NCBI RefSeq assembly: GCF_002246015.1
Contig: NZ_NOLJ01000001.1
Coordinates: 496,293 to 560,292, forward strand
DNA from: Nostoc sp. 'Peltigera membranacea cyanobiont' 210A
GTDB taxonomy: Bacteria > Cyanobacteriota > Cyanobacteriia > Cyanobacteriales > Nostocaceae
DNA: 64,000 nucleotides
Reading direction: 5' to 3'
Shown here: piece by piece, positions 1-8,180 of the stretch
How the letters are laid out: each line of letters opens with the position of its first letter
Position numbering within the stretch: the first letter of the stretch is position 1
The notes under the pieces: generated by a model
Told to the model about the DNA's origin: nothing
What the model saw: the letters and a program-made list of their open reading frames with translations, nothing else
The model's database searches: none
Translations under genes and position numbers: made by a program

Positions 1-434
1 CTCAGAATTGACTCCTTATCTGCCCACACCGAACAAGCTCGGTTCTTGTAGAGTGAAGCTGGGAACAGGGCGCAACCAGACGACCGTTGCGGGTTGACAC
101 TGGCGCTAACAGGGAGTTCCTATGATGAAACAGAGCCTAGAAAAGCGACTTATTTGAAGGCAGGGCGCAACGCAAAATCCCTGACCTCACTGGAGTCCAT
201 TCCCGCCGAACATTTCTTTTCAGTATCGGTAAGAGTCCAGGGAATCCAGCAGTCGAAGTGGCTACATCTAACGGAACAATCAATCTCTCCGAGGGAACGA
301 ATAAAAACGATTTGTGAGTCATGGGGCAGTCGAACCCCAAGTAGGCTAAACGAGAAGCGGAACTCTCACAAGTCGGGTAGGACAGACCGTAACTGGTCTG
401 AGGTGTTCAGAAAATACAAACTAGAGAAGAGAAA

Positions 435-2009
435 ATGATTAGACACAGTAAACATACTAGTGAATCTTGGAGAGCTTTACCGTGGAAGAAATTCCGCCGA
501 AATCTTTTCCGCCTTCAAAAGCGCGTATTTAAAGCTGTTCAAGTTGGAGACAAGCGGAAAGCTCGGTCACTCCAAAAGCTTATTTTAAAATCCACCTCGG
601 CTCGATTTCTTGCAATAAGACAAGTATCTCAGCTAAACGCTGGCAAAAAAACGGCGGGTATTGATGGTAAGAAATCCCTCTCATTTAAAGAACGCTTCAA
701 CCTTGAAGAACTAATGAAAATGAATAGTGGAAATTGGAAACATCAAGGCTTACGGGAAATCCCCATCCCTAAAAAGGACGGAACTACCAGAATGCTTAAG
801 ATACCAACCATCGCGGATAGAGCTTGGCAGTGCCTCGCAAAATATGCACTCGAACCAGCACACGAAGCCACTTTCCACGCCAGGAGCTATGGGTTCAGAA
901 CTGGGCGCTCTGCCCATGATGCACAAAAGTACATCTTCAACAACCTCAACTCCTTTTGCAATGGAATAGAAAAACGAGTTATTGAACTCGATATTGAAAA
1001 ATGCTTCGACAGGATTAATCACTCAGCAATAATGGACGAACTCATTGCTCCAAAAGGCTTAAAACTCGGAATATACCGATGCCTCAAGGCTGGAGTCAAT
1101 CCAGAATTCCCCGAACAAGGAACCCCACAAGGGGGAGTGGTCAGTCCTTTACTAGCTAATATTGCGCTCAACGGGATTGAGAATATACACAGATATCATA
1201 GGAACCAAGGATTCAGAATCACTGATAAAACCTCAGCCAGTGATATTTCTGAACCATCAATCCGATACGCGGATGACATGGTTATTATACTCCGACCCGA
1301 AGATGATGCGACAGAAATACTTGAAAGAATCAGCGAGTTCCTCCGCAAGCGCGGAATGAATGTAAGCCAAAAGAAAACCAAAGTTACCGCCGCGACAGAT
1401 GGGTTTGATTTCCTCGGCTGGCATTTTAAAGTCCAGAAAAACGGAAAGTTCAGATGTAATCCCTCAGTGGATAACTTCAGAGCTTTTCGTAAGAAAGTAA
1501 AACACATCGTCAACAACTCGAATTATGGTGCTACCACAAAGGCGGAGAAATTAGCCCCGGTAGTTAGAGGTTGGAGAAACTACCATAAGTTCTGCAAGAT
1601 GGACGGGTCTAGAAACTCGTTATACCACATCCAAAAAAGAACTTACACGGTATTCAACAAGGAAACCAAACAAAACCGCGACTCCAGTAAGAAATTACTA
1701 GACAAAGCATTCCCAGCAGTTCCTTACTCCGAAAATAAACACGTCATGGTTCAAGGAATAAAATCCCCCTATGACGGAAATATAGCCTACTGGAGTGAAC
1801 GTAAAAGTAAGCTCTATGACAGCGAAACCTCTAAAGCTCTTAAGAAGCAAAACCATAGATGTGCTTCCTGCGGTTTAAAGTTCATCGATGAGGAACGGGT
1901 TCACCTGCATCACATCGACGGAAAACACGCCAACTGGAAGAAAAATAATCTCAAAGCAATTCATGAGAGTTGCCACGATTACGAACACATGAGCAAAAGC
2001 GCAAGCTGA
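435..2009 (+). CDS. ltrA: Group II intron reverse transcriptase/maturase with HNH endonuclease
   Basis: Intron-encoded protein that assists splicing and drives retrohoming by target-primed reverse transcription. The 524 residues contain the N-terminal RT region, an RT block with LDIEKCFDRINH, GTPQGGVVSPLLAN and the catalytic YADD (residues 278-281), and a maturase X region around VVRGWRNYHKF. A C-terminal HNH module has CxxC at 476-479, HLHHIDGKH, and a final CHDYEH. All catalytic motifs are present and the frame is open, so the protein looks functional. The start at 435 follows AGAGAAGAGAAA. Family assignment is firm; the intron class is not determined. Confidence 0.95.
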   Translation: MIRHSKHTSESWRALPWKKFRRNLFRLQKRVFKAVQVGDKRKARSLQKLILKSTSARFLAIRQVSQLNAGKKTAGIDGKKSLSFKERFNLEELMKMNSGNWKHQGLREIPIPKKDGTTRMLKIPTIADRAWQCLAKYALEPAHEATFHARSYGFRTGRSAHDAQKYIFNNLNSFCNGIEKRVIELDIEKCFDRINHSAIMDELIAPKGLKLGIYRCLKAGVNPEFPEQGTPQGGVVSPLLANIALNGIENIHRYHRNQGFRITDKTSASDISEPSIRYADDMVIILRPEDDATEILERISEFLRKRGMNVSQKKTKVTAATDGFDFLGWHFKVQKNGKFRCNPSVDNFRAFRKKVKHIVNNSNYGATTKAEKLAPVVRGWRNYHKFCKMDGSRNSLYHIQKRTYTVFNKETKQNRDSSKKLLDKAFPAVPYSENKHVMVQGIKSPYDGNIAYWSERKSKLYDSETSKALKKQNHRCASCGLKFIDEERVHLHHIDGKHANWKKNNLKAIHESCHDYEHMSKSAS

Positions 2010-2018
2010 GAACATCGG

Positions 2019-2092
2019 AAGCTGGGTGCGGTGAAAGTCGCACGCCCAGATTTAACTGAGAGGTGCGGGGAATAATATCCCCCATCGACTCA
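2019..2092 (+). other. Group II intron domains V and VI
   Basis: The stretch starting AAGCTGGGTGCGGTGAAAGT at 2020 folds into the short hairpin with GAAA tetraloop and AGC triad typical of domain V, closing with CGCACGCCCAGATTT. A second hairpin follows (GAGAGGTGCGGGGA pairing with TCCCCCATCGACTC, 2058-2091), in the position of domain VI with its branch-point adenosine. This supports a catalytically complete 3' half. Confidence 0.8.
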
Positions 2093-2190
2093 ACCCATGA
2101 AAGTTACTAATGGCTGAAATGGGAATTAAAGCTAGAATCAGGATAGTTATAGCAGATTAATTCTCAATTCATAACTCATAATTTTTAAGA

Positions 2191-2970
2191 ATGTTGCCAC
2201 GAGAAGAACTTTTAAAAGGTGTTGAAAATCGAGATAGTGTAGCTCGTGCAATCGATCAAGCGGAGCAAGCAATCAAAACTTGGGAAGTAGTTTTGACAGA
2301 TTTTCTATCCCCCCCAGAATTGGCAGAAATTCAACGGGTATTTAACCGATTAACAGAAGTGCAATTAGTCGCGTGGGGTGGATATCCGCAAGCTGAACGT
2401 CAAAGAATAGCGATCGCTCGTTCAGAACTTCCGTTAGAGCAATCTCAAGTCAGCCTTGTAGCTGTAGAAATTGCTGGTAATTTCCTGTTTGATACCGCCT
2501 CTCACCGCGACTTTTTAGGCGCAATGTTGGGGACAGGAATTGTTCGTGAAAAGACGGGAGATGTGATTGTCTTGGGAGAACGGGGGGCACAGGCGATTGT
2601 TGCACCAGAGTTGGTAGAATTTTTGTCAATGAGCCTGAAACAGGTGCGATCGGTTCCTGTGAAAACTCAGCAGATTGAGCTAACTGAATTAAAGGTTCGG
2701 GAACCCAAGAAAAAAGAATTAACTACTGTGGAGGCTTCTTTAAGATTAGATGCGATCGCATCTGCTGGTTTTGGTATGTCCCGCAGCAAAATGGTTGATT
2801 TCATTGATGCTGGTGATGTCCGCGTCAACTGGAAGGAAGTTACCCAAGCTAGTTCTCAAGTCAAATCCGGCGACTTAATCGCCATTCGCTCTAAAGGGCG
2901 TTTAGAAGTTGGGGAAATAGCCGTTACCAAAAAAGAGCGTTACCGAGTTCAATTAACAAGATATATGTAA
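2191..2970 (+). CDS. Photosystem II S4 domain protein (YlmH-like)
   Basis: 259-residue RNA-binding protein of the cyanobacterial/plastid PSII S4 family, related to YlmH. The N-terminal two thirds form the YlmH-like region (residues ~1-175, including FLGAMLGTGIVREKTGDV). Residues ~180-245 are the S4 RNA-binding fold (LRLDAIASAGFGMSRSKM and VRVNWKEV). It may act in translation or in photosystem biogenesis; the exact role is unsettled in the family. The ATG at 2191 gives full family length, though no strong Shine-Dalgarno sequence is seen. The group II intron ends about 95 bp upstream, so the native promoter may have been displaced. Confidence 0.88.
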   Translation: MLPREELLKGVENRDSVARAIDQAEQAIKTWEVVLTDFLSPPELAEIQRVFNRLTEVQLVAWGGYPQAERQRIAIARSELPLEQSQVSLVAVEIAGNFLFDTASHRDFLGAMLGTGIVREKTGDVIVLGERGAQAIVAPELVEFLSMSLKQVRSVPVKTQQIELTELKVREPKKKELTTVEASLRLDAIASAGFGMSRSKMVDFIDAGDVRVNWKEVTQASSQVKSGDLIAIRSKGRLEVGEIAVTKKERYRVQLTRYM

Positions 2971-3022
2971 TAAGTTAGGAGTGAAAAGTTAGGAGTGAGG
3001 AGTTTTAAATACATCAGTTTAT

Positions 3023-3104
3023 TTAACTCCAAACTCTTGTACAGACGCGATTCATCGCGTCTCTTAACTCCAAACTTTTGTACAGACGCGATTCATCGCG
3101 TCTC
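3023..3104. repeat. Two tandem 41-bp repeats with palindromic cores
   Basis: Two near-identical copies (3023-3063 and 3064-3104), each containing the palindrome GACGCGATTCATCGCGTC (3044-3061 and 3085-3102). They lie between convergent genes, where the hairpins may end transcription from both sides. The same palindrome with an inverted loop occurs at 42433-42450. Confidence 0.85.
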
Positions 3105-3128
3105 TACTCCTAAATATATACTTAATAC

Positions 3129-3905
3129 TTAGGCTTTAAAGCGTTTCGCTAACATATTCAGTAGAAGTTTGCGCGGTACAAGGCGAGATAATTTGCTTCT
3201 AATTTGAGTGGTAGTATCAGAGCTAATAACAGTTGGATAGCCTTTTTCTAAAGCCTCTAAAGATTCCCAAACCACTTTTTCGGAAGAATAAACTTTATCT
3301 GTACTGCCTGCCAACGCTGGAGGAAAATTAGCTTCTGCAAAAAAGTTTGTTTCTATTGGCCCTGGACAAGTGACTAAAATACGGACACCATACTGATAAT
3401 TTTCTGCCCATAATGCTTCACTAAAGCTGAGAATAAAAGCTTTACTTGCAGCATAAACAGAAAGATATGGTATTGGTTGAAATGCGGTAATCGAGGATAC
3501 GTTAATAATACTTCCAGAACGACGTTGGCGCATCAAGGGTAAAAACTTATGAGTTAAATCTACCAATGCCAAAATGTTTAATTGTACGATTTTGACTTGT
3601 TTTTCTCCATCCCCTTCAGCAAAGTCACCATAGTAACCAAAACCAGCATTGTTGATTAATAAGTCAATGGTTAATCCCTTTGATTTTGTGGCATCAAATA
3701 CACTAGCTGCTGCATTAGGTTCTGTGAGGTCTTTAACTATAACGTCTACTTGAATGTTGTGTTGTTCTTGTAGTTGTTTAGCTAATTGGCTTAGTTTATC
3801 TTCAGAACGAGCAACGAGTACAAGATTTGTCTTGCGTGCAGCTAGTTCCTGGGCAAAGGCTTTACCAATACCACTAGAAGCACCAGTAATTAAAGCAGTT
3901 GGCAT
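3129..3905 (-). CDS. SDR family NAD(P)-dependent oxidoreductase
   Basis: 258-residue classical short-chain dehydrogenase/reductase. The Rossmann cofactor motif TGASSGIG is at residues 7-14, NNAG at 85-88, and the catalytic Ser138, Tyr151 and Lys155 are present (SSITAF, YAASK). The C-terminal extension rich in basic residues (RSKLSRLVPRKLLLNMLAKR) resembles the DltE/YqjQ-type SDRs. Substrate cannot be read from sequence. It is a single gene, convergent with the PSII S4 gene. Confidence 0.92.
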   Translation of the reverse strand: MPTALITGASSGIGKAFAQELAARKTNLVLVARSEDKLSQLAKQLQEQHNIQVDVIVKDLTEPNAAASVFDATKSKGLTIDLLINNAGFGYYGDFAEGDGEKQVKIVQLNILALVDLTHKFLPLMRQRRSGSIINVSSITAFQPIPYLSVYAASKAFILSFSEALWAENYQYGVRILVTCPGPIETNFFAEANFPPALAGSTDKVYSSEKVVWESLEALEKGYPTVISSDTTTQIRSKLSRLVPRKLLLNMLAKRFKA

Positions 3906-4273
3906 TCTACATATTTAGATAGTTTTTAAGCACTTATAAATTTTAGCGATGTTGGCTATAAGTTTTAACTACCCAAAGTGATATACCAAAAAGGGTAAAA
4001 GCATTACTTAGTACTGAAATGAAGGTTAGTTTTCTGTACTCAGAATTTCACAATGGAACCTATTGCAAAAATTGAAACACAGATTTACCGCTATCTCAAT
4101 CTCAAAAAATAGTTTGTGGAAAATTTTGCTAAATTCAGCCTTCCAATTGACTGATTCTTCTTGCGGTTTTCTCTGAAAGTATAATTGCCGCTTATCTAGA
4201 TATTTTTTCTGAAGTCCAATGTCAAAAATAATTATTTTTCTCATAGCGATTCAAATTCATTTTGAATTGCTAA
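3906..4273. other. Intergenic stretch with one doubtful ORF
   Basis: Low-complexity AT-rich sequence. A 72-codon reading frame on the minus strand (4026-4244) has no recognisable domain, no membrane segment and no clear ribosome binding site. It is not called as a gene, although its end is only 30 bp from the next gene. Confidence 0.4.
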
Positions 4274-4834
4274 TTACCATTTTTCAGACCAATAGATAAT
4301 TTCTGACGTGGAACTATTAATAGCAACGCCGTAGCTATCTCCATGATTCCACTTAAAGCCAGGTCTACCTTTGTCGTCTGTATTTAATACCAGTATTTCA
4401 TAAGTAGCTGGAAAAGATTCTGTAGGAGAATCACTAGTATAGAAGAAAGTTGTCGGCACACCGTTAGGTTGGTTTATGTGGTCGTTTGTGTCACCACCTA
4501 TATATTTGTGCTTGGCACTATTTCTATATTGTGAAAGTAATTTTTCTATCTTCTTTGGTGGCTCTTTTAACCTAATTTGAAAAAAACTACTTCCTTGCAA
4601 AACTTTGGGAGAGTAAGCAATACGAACGTCTTTAGCATCAGGAGGAATCTCATTAGGAAAATGTTTTACTTGGTCATTTTCAGACCATAGCTGACTACGA
4701 ATTTCTTTGTAGCGTGATGTATCAGTTATAATTTTAGGCTCGCTAGTACTGCTAAAAGTTGTTCTCAGAAAAAAGCTTCCCCCGAAAATACTAAGACTAG
4801 CAAGGGCTAATAGAAATTGCGATCGCTTCATCAA
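4274..4834 (-). CDS. Hypothetical exported protein
   Basis: 186 residues. The N-terminus MMKRSQFLLALASLSIFGGS is a signal peptide or uncleaved anchor, followed by a soluble domain of ~150 residues with no family I recognise. That domain has several aromatic and Asn/Gly-rich segments (GDTNDHINQPNG, FFYTSDSPT, NHGDSYG). It ends in a hydrophilic WSEKW. It may start at the second Met. Lone gene upstream of the small-RNA array; function unknown. Confidence 0.65.
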   Translation of the reverse strand: MMKRSQFLLALASLSIFGGSFFLRTTFSSTSEPKIITDTSRYKEIRSQLWSENDQVKHFPNEIPPDAKDVRIAYSPKVLQGSSFFQIRLKEPPKKIEKLLSQYRNSAKHKYIGGDTNDHINQPNGVPTTFFYTSDSPTESFPATYEILVLNTDDKGRPGFKWNHGDSYGVAINSSTSEIIYWSEKW

Positions 4835-5118
4835 GTTGGGTGTGTCTAACTTTCATAGTCATATACCCAACTAATAAACTAAATTCGTACTATTGCGGAT
4901 ATCCAATTAGAGATATTAACAGAAACTTTGTGTATTTAGAGGAAAATGGGGATAATTGTAAAATTAATGTGAAGTTGGTCAATGATTACCTAGTCAAATA
5001 CCGTAGGTAATCCTCGTTGAGACTAGTACTACCGTTGTAGCTAACGAAATCAATTCCACAGCCATGCATTTTTTTCAATTCTTCCTGATGTAGCAACAAC
5101 TAAAGCGGATATATAAAT

Positions 5119-5176
5119 AGTAGATGCACCTTAATTAAATCACAGCCTTCAGCTTTTAGTTGAGGGCTTTTTTTTT
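5119..5176 (+). ncRNA. NsiR1-like sRNA unit 1 (divergent promoter)
   Basis: Predicted ~58-nt RNA containing TAGATGCACC and the hairpin AGCCTTCAGC-TTTTA-GTTGAGGGCT plus a T tract. The stem pairs fully through a G-U and compensatory changes relative to other units, which supports a selected RNA structure. It lacks the upstream CCCGGA box, so expression may differ. Confidence 0.55.
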
Positions 5177-5268
5177 ATTTTTGATACTTTTTTAATCGTG
5201 AAAAAAATAAATTTGATTAAAAGTCTAATTTGCCCGGATACGGCAATAAATAAAGCGGATTAATAAAT

Positions 5269-5323
5269 GGTAGATGCACCTTAAAAAATTACAGCCCTCA
5301 GCCAAAAGCTGGAGGCTTTTTTA
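5269..5323 (+). ncRNA. NsiR1-like sRNA unit 2
   Basis: CCCGGA at 5233-5238, TAATAAAT at 5261-5268, predicted start at GG 5269. The hairpin has left arm AGCCCTCAGC and right arm GCTGGAGGCT, then TTTTTTA. The predicted RNA is ~55 nt. Confidence 0.65.
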
Positions 5324-5413
5324 TTGCTGATTTTTTTTAGTCATGAAAAAAATAAATTTGTTCACAAGTCTAATTTGCCCGGATATGGAAATAAATAAAG
5401 CGGATTAATAAAT

Positions 5414-5467
5414 GGTAGATGCACCCTAAAAAATTACAGCCCTCAGCCAAAAGCTGGAGGCTTTTTT
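5414..5467 (+). ncRNA. NsiR1-like sRNA unit 3
   Basis: CCCGGA at 5378-5383, predicted start 5414. It is identical in hairpin sequence to unit 2 and has the CACCCTAAA variant after the conserved core. Confidence 0.65.
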
Positions 5468-5558
5468 ATTGCTGATTTTTTTTAGTCGTGAAAAAAATAA
5501 ATTTGTTCACAAGTCTAATTTGCCCGGATACGGCAATAAATAAAGCGGATTAATAAAT

Positions 5559-5613
5559 GGTAGATGCACCTTAATTAAATCATAGCCCTCAGCTTTTAGT
5601 TGAAGGCTTTTTT
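5559..5613 (+). ncRNA. NsiR1-like sRNA unit 4
   Basis: CCCGGA at 5523-5528, predicted start 5559. The hairpin is AGCCCTCAGC-TTTTA-GTTGAAGGCT with one mismatch. The loop is the type seen in unit 1, so two hairpin classes alternate along the array. Confidence 0.65.
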
Positions 5614-5706
5614 ATTGCTGATACTTTTTTTATTCGTAAATAAAATAAATTTGCTAAAAAGTCTAATTTGCCCGGATATGGCAATAAATAAAGTGGATTA
5701 ATAAAT

Positions 5707-5760
5707 GGTAGATGCACCCTAAAAAATTACAGCCCTCAGCCAAAAGCTGGAGGCTTTTAT
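5707..5760 (+). ncRNA. NsiR1-like sRNA unit 5
   Basis: CCCGGA at 5671-5676, predicted start 5707, hairpin as in units 2 and 3. Its terminator ends at the stop codon of the convergent exoD-like gene and may serve both genes. Confidence 0.6.
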
Positions 5761-6392
5761 TATTTCAATATCGATGGCAGCAAACTGGGAGCTAACCACA
5801 ATGCATAACCAATAAATCCAAATAGCAAAGTAATTAGGGCAGTAATGCCGTAGCTGATGCAAATTAATAAACCATCAGATTCGATCGTGGCAACAGTCAA
5901 AAGTAAAATCCCGATAGTCGGGATAGGATTTGTAAACGGGATTGGTAATATTAGTAATACTGTTAATAAAGAGATACAAAACCCATTAATTCGCCAAATT
6001 AAAGGATTATGAGCTATTTTTGGTAATCGGGGACGGGCGATTTTCTGGAAAACTTTGGTAAGCCGTCCCAAATTTTGCAAAAGTAACTGGGCGAAGGAAC
6101 GAGGAAATTTGTAGTTAGCGATTCTTTTCGGTAGCCAAGGCGATCGCCTTCCTAAAACCATTTGCACTGATAATAGTAAACAAGCACCACCAAATGGGCC
6201 AGTTAATCCCGGTGGCATAGGAAGCAAAAAAGGCAAAACTAATAATGTAATTACCAGGCTGAAGCCCCGTTCTGAGGTTTCTGTCAGAATATCACCTAGA
6301 GTTAGAGGTTGTTCAGCTAGGCGTTGCAACAGGGACTTTATATCTTGAGAAAATCTCAGATGCATTTGGCGTGAGTTAATGCGAGTTCCCAC
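5760..6392 (-). CDS. exoD: ExoD-family exopolysaccharide synthesis protein
   Basis: 210-residue integral membrane protein of the ExoD family. It has a soluble N-terminus (LTLGDILTETSERGFSLVIT, typical of the family) followed by four or five hydrophobic segments with the PF-LPMPPGLTGPFGG signature. ExoD was first linked to exopolysaccharide production and alkali tolerance in rhizobia; its biochemical role is unknown. The start could be the ATG at codon 10 (MHLRFSQ). Upstream, at 6430-6480, is a short AT-rich run of ATCTAAA repeats and then the lipid kinase gene on the same strand. Confidence 0.88.
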   Translation of the reverse strand: MGTRINSRQMHLRFSQDIKSLLQRLAEQPLTLGDILTETSERGFSLVITLLVLPFLLPMPPGLTGPFGGACLLLSVQMVLGRRSPWLPKRIANYKFPRSFAQLLLQNLGRLTKVFQKIARPRLPKIAHNPLIWRINGFCISLLTVLLILPIPFTNPIPTIGILLLTVATIESDGLLICISYGITALITLLFGFIGYALWLAPSLLPSILK

Positions 6393-6496
6393 TTTGTAGT
6401 AGAGGGAGATGAGGGAGAATAACTTCTAAACTCTGCCAATTTTAGATTTTCAATTGAAGGAAAATCTAAAATCTAAAATCTAAAATTGAATGACTC

Positions 6497-7381
6497 CTAA
6501 CTCCTGCTTTCCGAGGGTACAAAAACAGCTATAGCTTTAGGTATAACCCGAAAATGAGCAGGTGTGTAAGTAGTGATTTCACCATCTGTATTGATAGGGC
6601 GAGGTTTGCGAGTATGTACCTCTATTTCTTGACCTTGAAGGGAGCGTACACTCTGCCAATGTATATGTCGCCCTCGTCGCATTGCGGGTAGTAGTAATAT
6701 AACCTGCCACCAGTGTTCAATCTCCAAGCTATAAAGGTCTAGCCTTTGATCGTCTATTGTGGCATCGTCAGCCACTGCCATACCACCACCGTAATAGCGG
6801 CCGTTACCGACTGCAATTTGCACTGTTTTGACGCGAACTAATTCACCGTTGATTGCAATTTCTGCTGTAAAAGGTCTGGCTTCCAAAATTACTTGCAATG
6901 CAGTGGCAGCATAAGCAAATACTCCCCAACGACGCTTGACTTCTTTGGTAAGTCGTTGAGTAATTTTTACACTCAATCCCATACTGGCAACGTTAAAAAA
7001 GTGCTTGCCATTCACACAACCCAAGTCGATGCGCTGTAAATGTCCATCTCCAATAATTTTGCAAGCTTCGTTGAGGGAATTTGGAATTCCTAAAGTTCTC
7101 GCTAGATCGTTGGCAGTTCCCAGAGGCAAGATTCCCAAAGGTAACTGAGTTTCAATTAAAGCATCTACGGCAGCATTTAGAGTACCATCTCCTCCGCCAA
7201 TAATTACCAAGTCAACTTGATGCTTATAGCGAAGTATAACTTCAGCAAGATGTTTGGGATCTTCTGTAGACTCCTCAATTAAATCAAGGCCAAGTGTTTT
7301 CAGACTTTGAATCGCTTCCGACAGACCCTTTTGCCCTTGACGAGCGTGACGATTTACTAACAGCAGTGCGCGGGAACTCAT
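6497..7381 (-). CDS. YegS/DagK-type lipid kinase
   Basis: 294-residue diacylglycerol/sphingosine-kinase-like enzyme that would phosphorylate a membrane lipid. It shows the hallmark GGGDGTLNAAVDAL nucleotide-binding loop (residues ~62-75), LGTANDLARTLGIP, and the C-terminal beta domain with VGNGRYYGGGM and INTDGE. Length fits the YegS/BmrU family. The gene lies 104 bp upstream of exoD on the same strand, so the two may be co-transcribed. Which lipid is used is not readable. Confidence 0.9.
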   Translation of the reverse strand: MSSRALLLVNRHARQGQKGLSEAIQSLKTLGLDLIEESTEDPKHLAEVILRYKHQVDLVIIGGGDGTLNAAVDALIETQLPLGILPLGTANDLARTLGIPNSLNEACKIIGDGHLQRIDLGCVNGKHFFNVASMGLSVKITQRLTKEVKRRWGVFAYAATALQVILEARPFTAEIAINGELVRVKTVQIAVGNGRYYGGGMAVADDATIDDQRLDLYSLEIEHWWQVILLLPAMRRGRHIHWQSVRSLQGQEIEVHTRKPRPINTDGEITTYTPAHFRVIPKAIAVFVPSESRS

Positions 7382-7954
7382 GGGTGGTACCTTTTGTTGT
7401 TGATATGTCCAATTATCCGCATCTATGTATTCTGCTTGATGTTGACTATAAAAAAGTGTTTAGGCTGTTATGAAAGTTATCAACAATTCATTTACCTAAC
7501 ACTTATTATATTGTGACTAATAATTTTTAATTTTTCTTTTTCTTTAGTTTAGCTCTACTAGACCTCAGTGTGTTTATCTTCAGCAAATATAATTATTACT
7601 TCCTAGATAAATGAATTTTAGGTGTTTTTATTTATAAAATAGCGAGTTGTTCAAATATTATTATGCCAAACACAAGAGATATTTTTCATTAAAATAGATA
7701 CATTTACAGCAGATTGCAACTTCTCTACGTTCCCTGCGGGACGCTTACGCGAACGCGCAGCGTGTCGCAGACAGAGGCTACGCCAAGGTGAGGTACAGAT
7801 TATTTTAAGGACACAACAATGTTGTACCCCTAACTGTGTACGTCATTTACTTAAAAAACGAACGCTGTATATAGCGCTTCTGTGTTGAATTCAATGCAAC
7901 GCTAGTTGGTTGCTTAACGGCGGGAAATCCCTATATTCATTTGGAATTTTGATT
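7382..7954. repeat. Intergenic region with dispersed Nostoc-type repeats
   Basis: The left half is plain AT-rich sequence. 7706-7800 holds a GC-rich mosaic of short palindromes (CTACGTTCCCTGCGGGACGC, AGAGGCTACGCC) of a type repeated at 15825-15855, 20264-20300 and 50329-50375. 7811-7853 is a diverged copy of 9246-9290 (AACAATGTTGTACC versus AACAATGCTGTACC, then ACTGTGT and TTTAC). No ORF seen. Confidence 0.65.
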
Positions 7955-8131
7955 TTATGACTTTTTCGGATCGGTGTCGCCACCAATAATTGCTTGAAAC
8001 ACGTCTCCTAGCAAAAAGAAAAACGCTCCAACCAATACTACAAGCATTAAACCCGCAAGGGAAGCAAAGGGAGAGATAATAAACAAGATTAAAAGCACAA
8101 ACATTAAAATCTTTAGTAATGTCTTATTCAT
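7955..8131 (-). CDS. Small membrane protein, 58 aa
   Basis: An ORF below usual length cut-offs. It starts ATG at 8131 after a good ribosome binding site (AAAGGA about 8 nt upstream) and ends TAA at 7955. It begins MNKTLLKILMFVLLILFI. Two hydrophobic stretches cover residues ~5-21 and ~25-45, and the tail GGDTDPKKS is polar. No known domain. The spacing, ribosome binding site and clean membrane profile suggest a real gene on the same strand as arfB. Confidence 0.6.
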   Translation of the reverse strand: MNKTLLKILMFVLLILFIISPFASLAGLMLVVLVGAFFFLLGDVFQAIIGGDTDPKKS

Positions 8132-8180
8132 CTTTTTTCCTTTTGAATAATATGTGTATTCTCTACAAATAATCGATGAA

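Larger units (their letters stand above)
1..2096 (+). mobile_element. Group II intron, 5' end outside window
   Basis: A ribozyme-type retroelement. The first ~430 bases are structured non-coding sequence (domains I-III), followed by one maturase ORF that would sit in domain IV, then a recognisable domain V and a domain VI-like hairpin. A 114-codon ORF over positions 94-438 is part of the ribozyme and not a gene. No GTGCG-type 5' boundary is visible, so the first tens of bases lie left of the window. The 3' boundary is placed near 2092-2096, just after the domain VI hairpin, but is not exact. The element sits about 95 bp upstream of the PSII S4 gene, so it appears intergenic and does not split that gene. 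Confidence 0.85.
5101..5760 (+). repeat. Tandem array of five ~147-bp small-RNA units (NsiR1-like)
   Basis: Five direct copies with start-to-start distances of 150, 145, 145 and 148 bp. Each unit carries, in order, CCCGGA (units 2-5 only), an AT-rich TAATAAAT block, the invariant TAGATGCACC, and a GC-rich hairpin ending in a T run. CCCGGA lies exactly 36 bp upstream of the likely transcript start in every unit I measured. The layout (tandem repeats, ~57-nt product, -35-like element near TCCGGA) matches what is known of NsiR1, the heterocyst-specific RNA array upstream of hetF in Anabaena. The match is from memory of the family and was not aligned. hetF is not in this window. Confidence 0.75.

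Noticed and set aside
94..438. 114-codon ORF at the start of the window
   Set aside because: Lies in the structured ribozyme part of the group II intron; arginine/serine-rich low-complexity product with no domain.
4026..4244. 72-codon minus-strand ORF
   Set aside because: No ribosome binding site, domain or membrane profile; left as doubtful.
5101..5760. CRISPR array interpretation of the tandem repeats
   Set aside because: Units are ~147 bp and nearly identical throughout, with no short repeat/unique spacer pattern and no cas genes.
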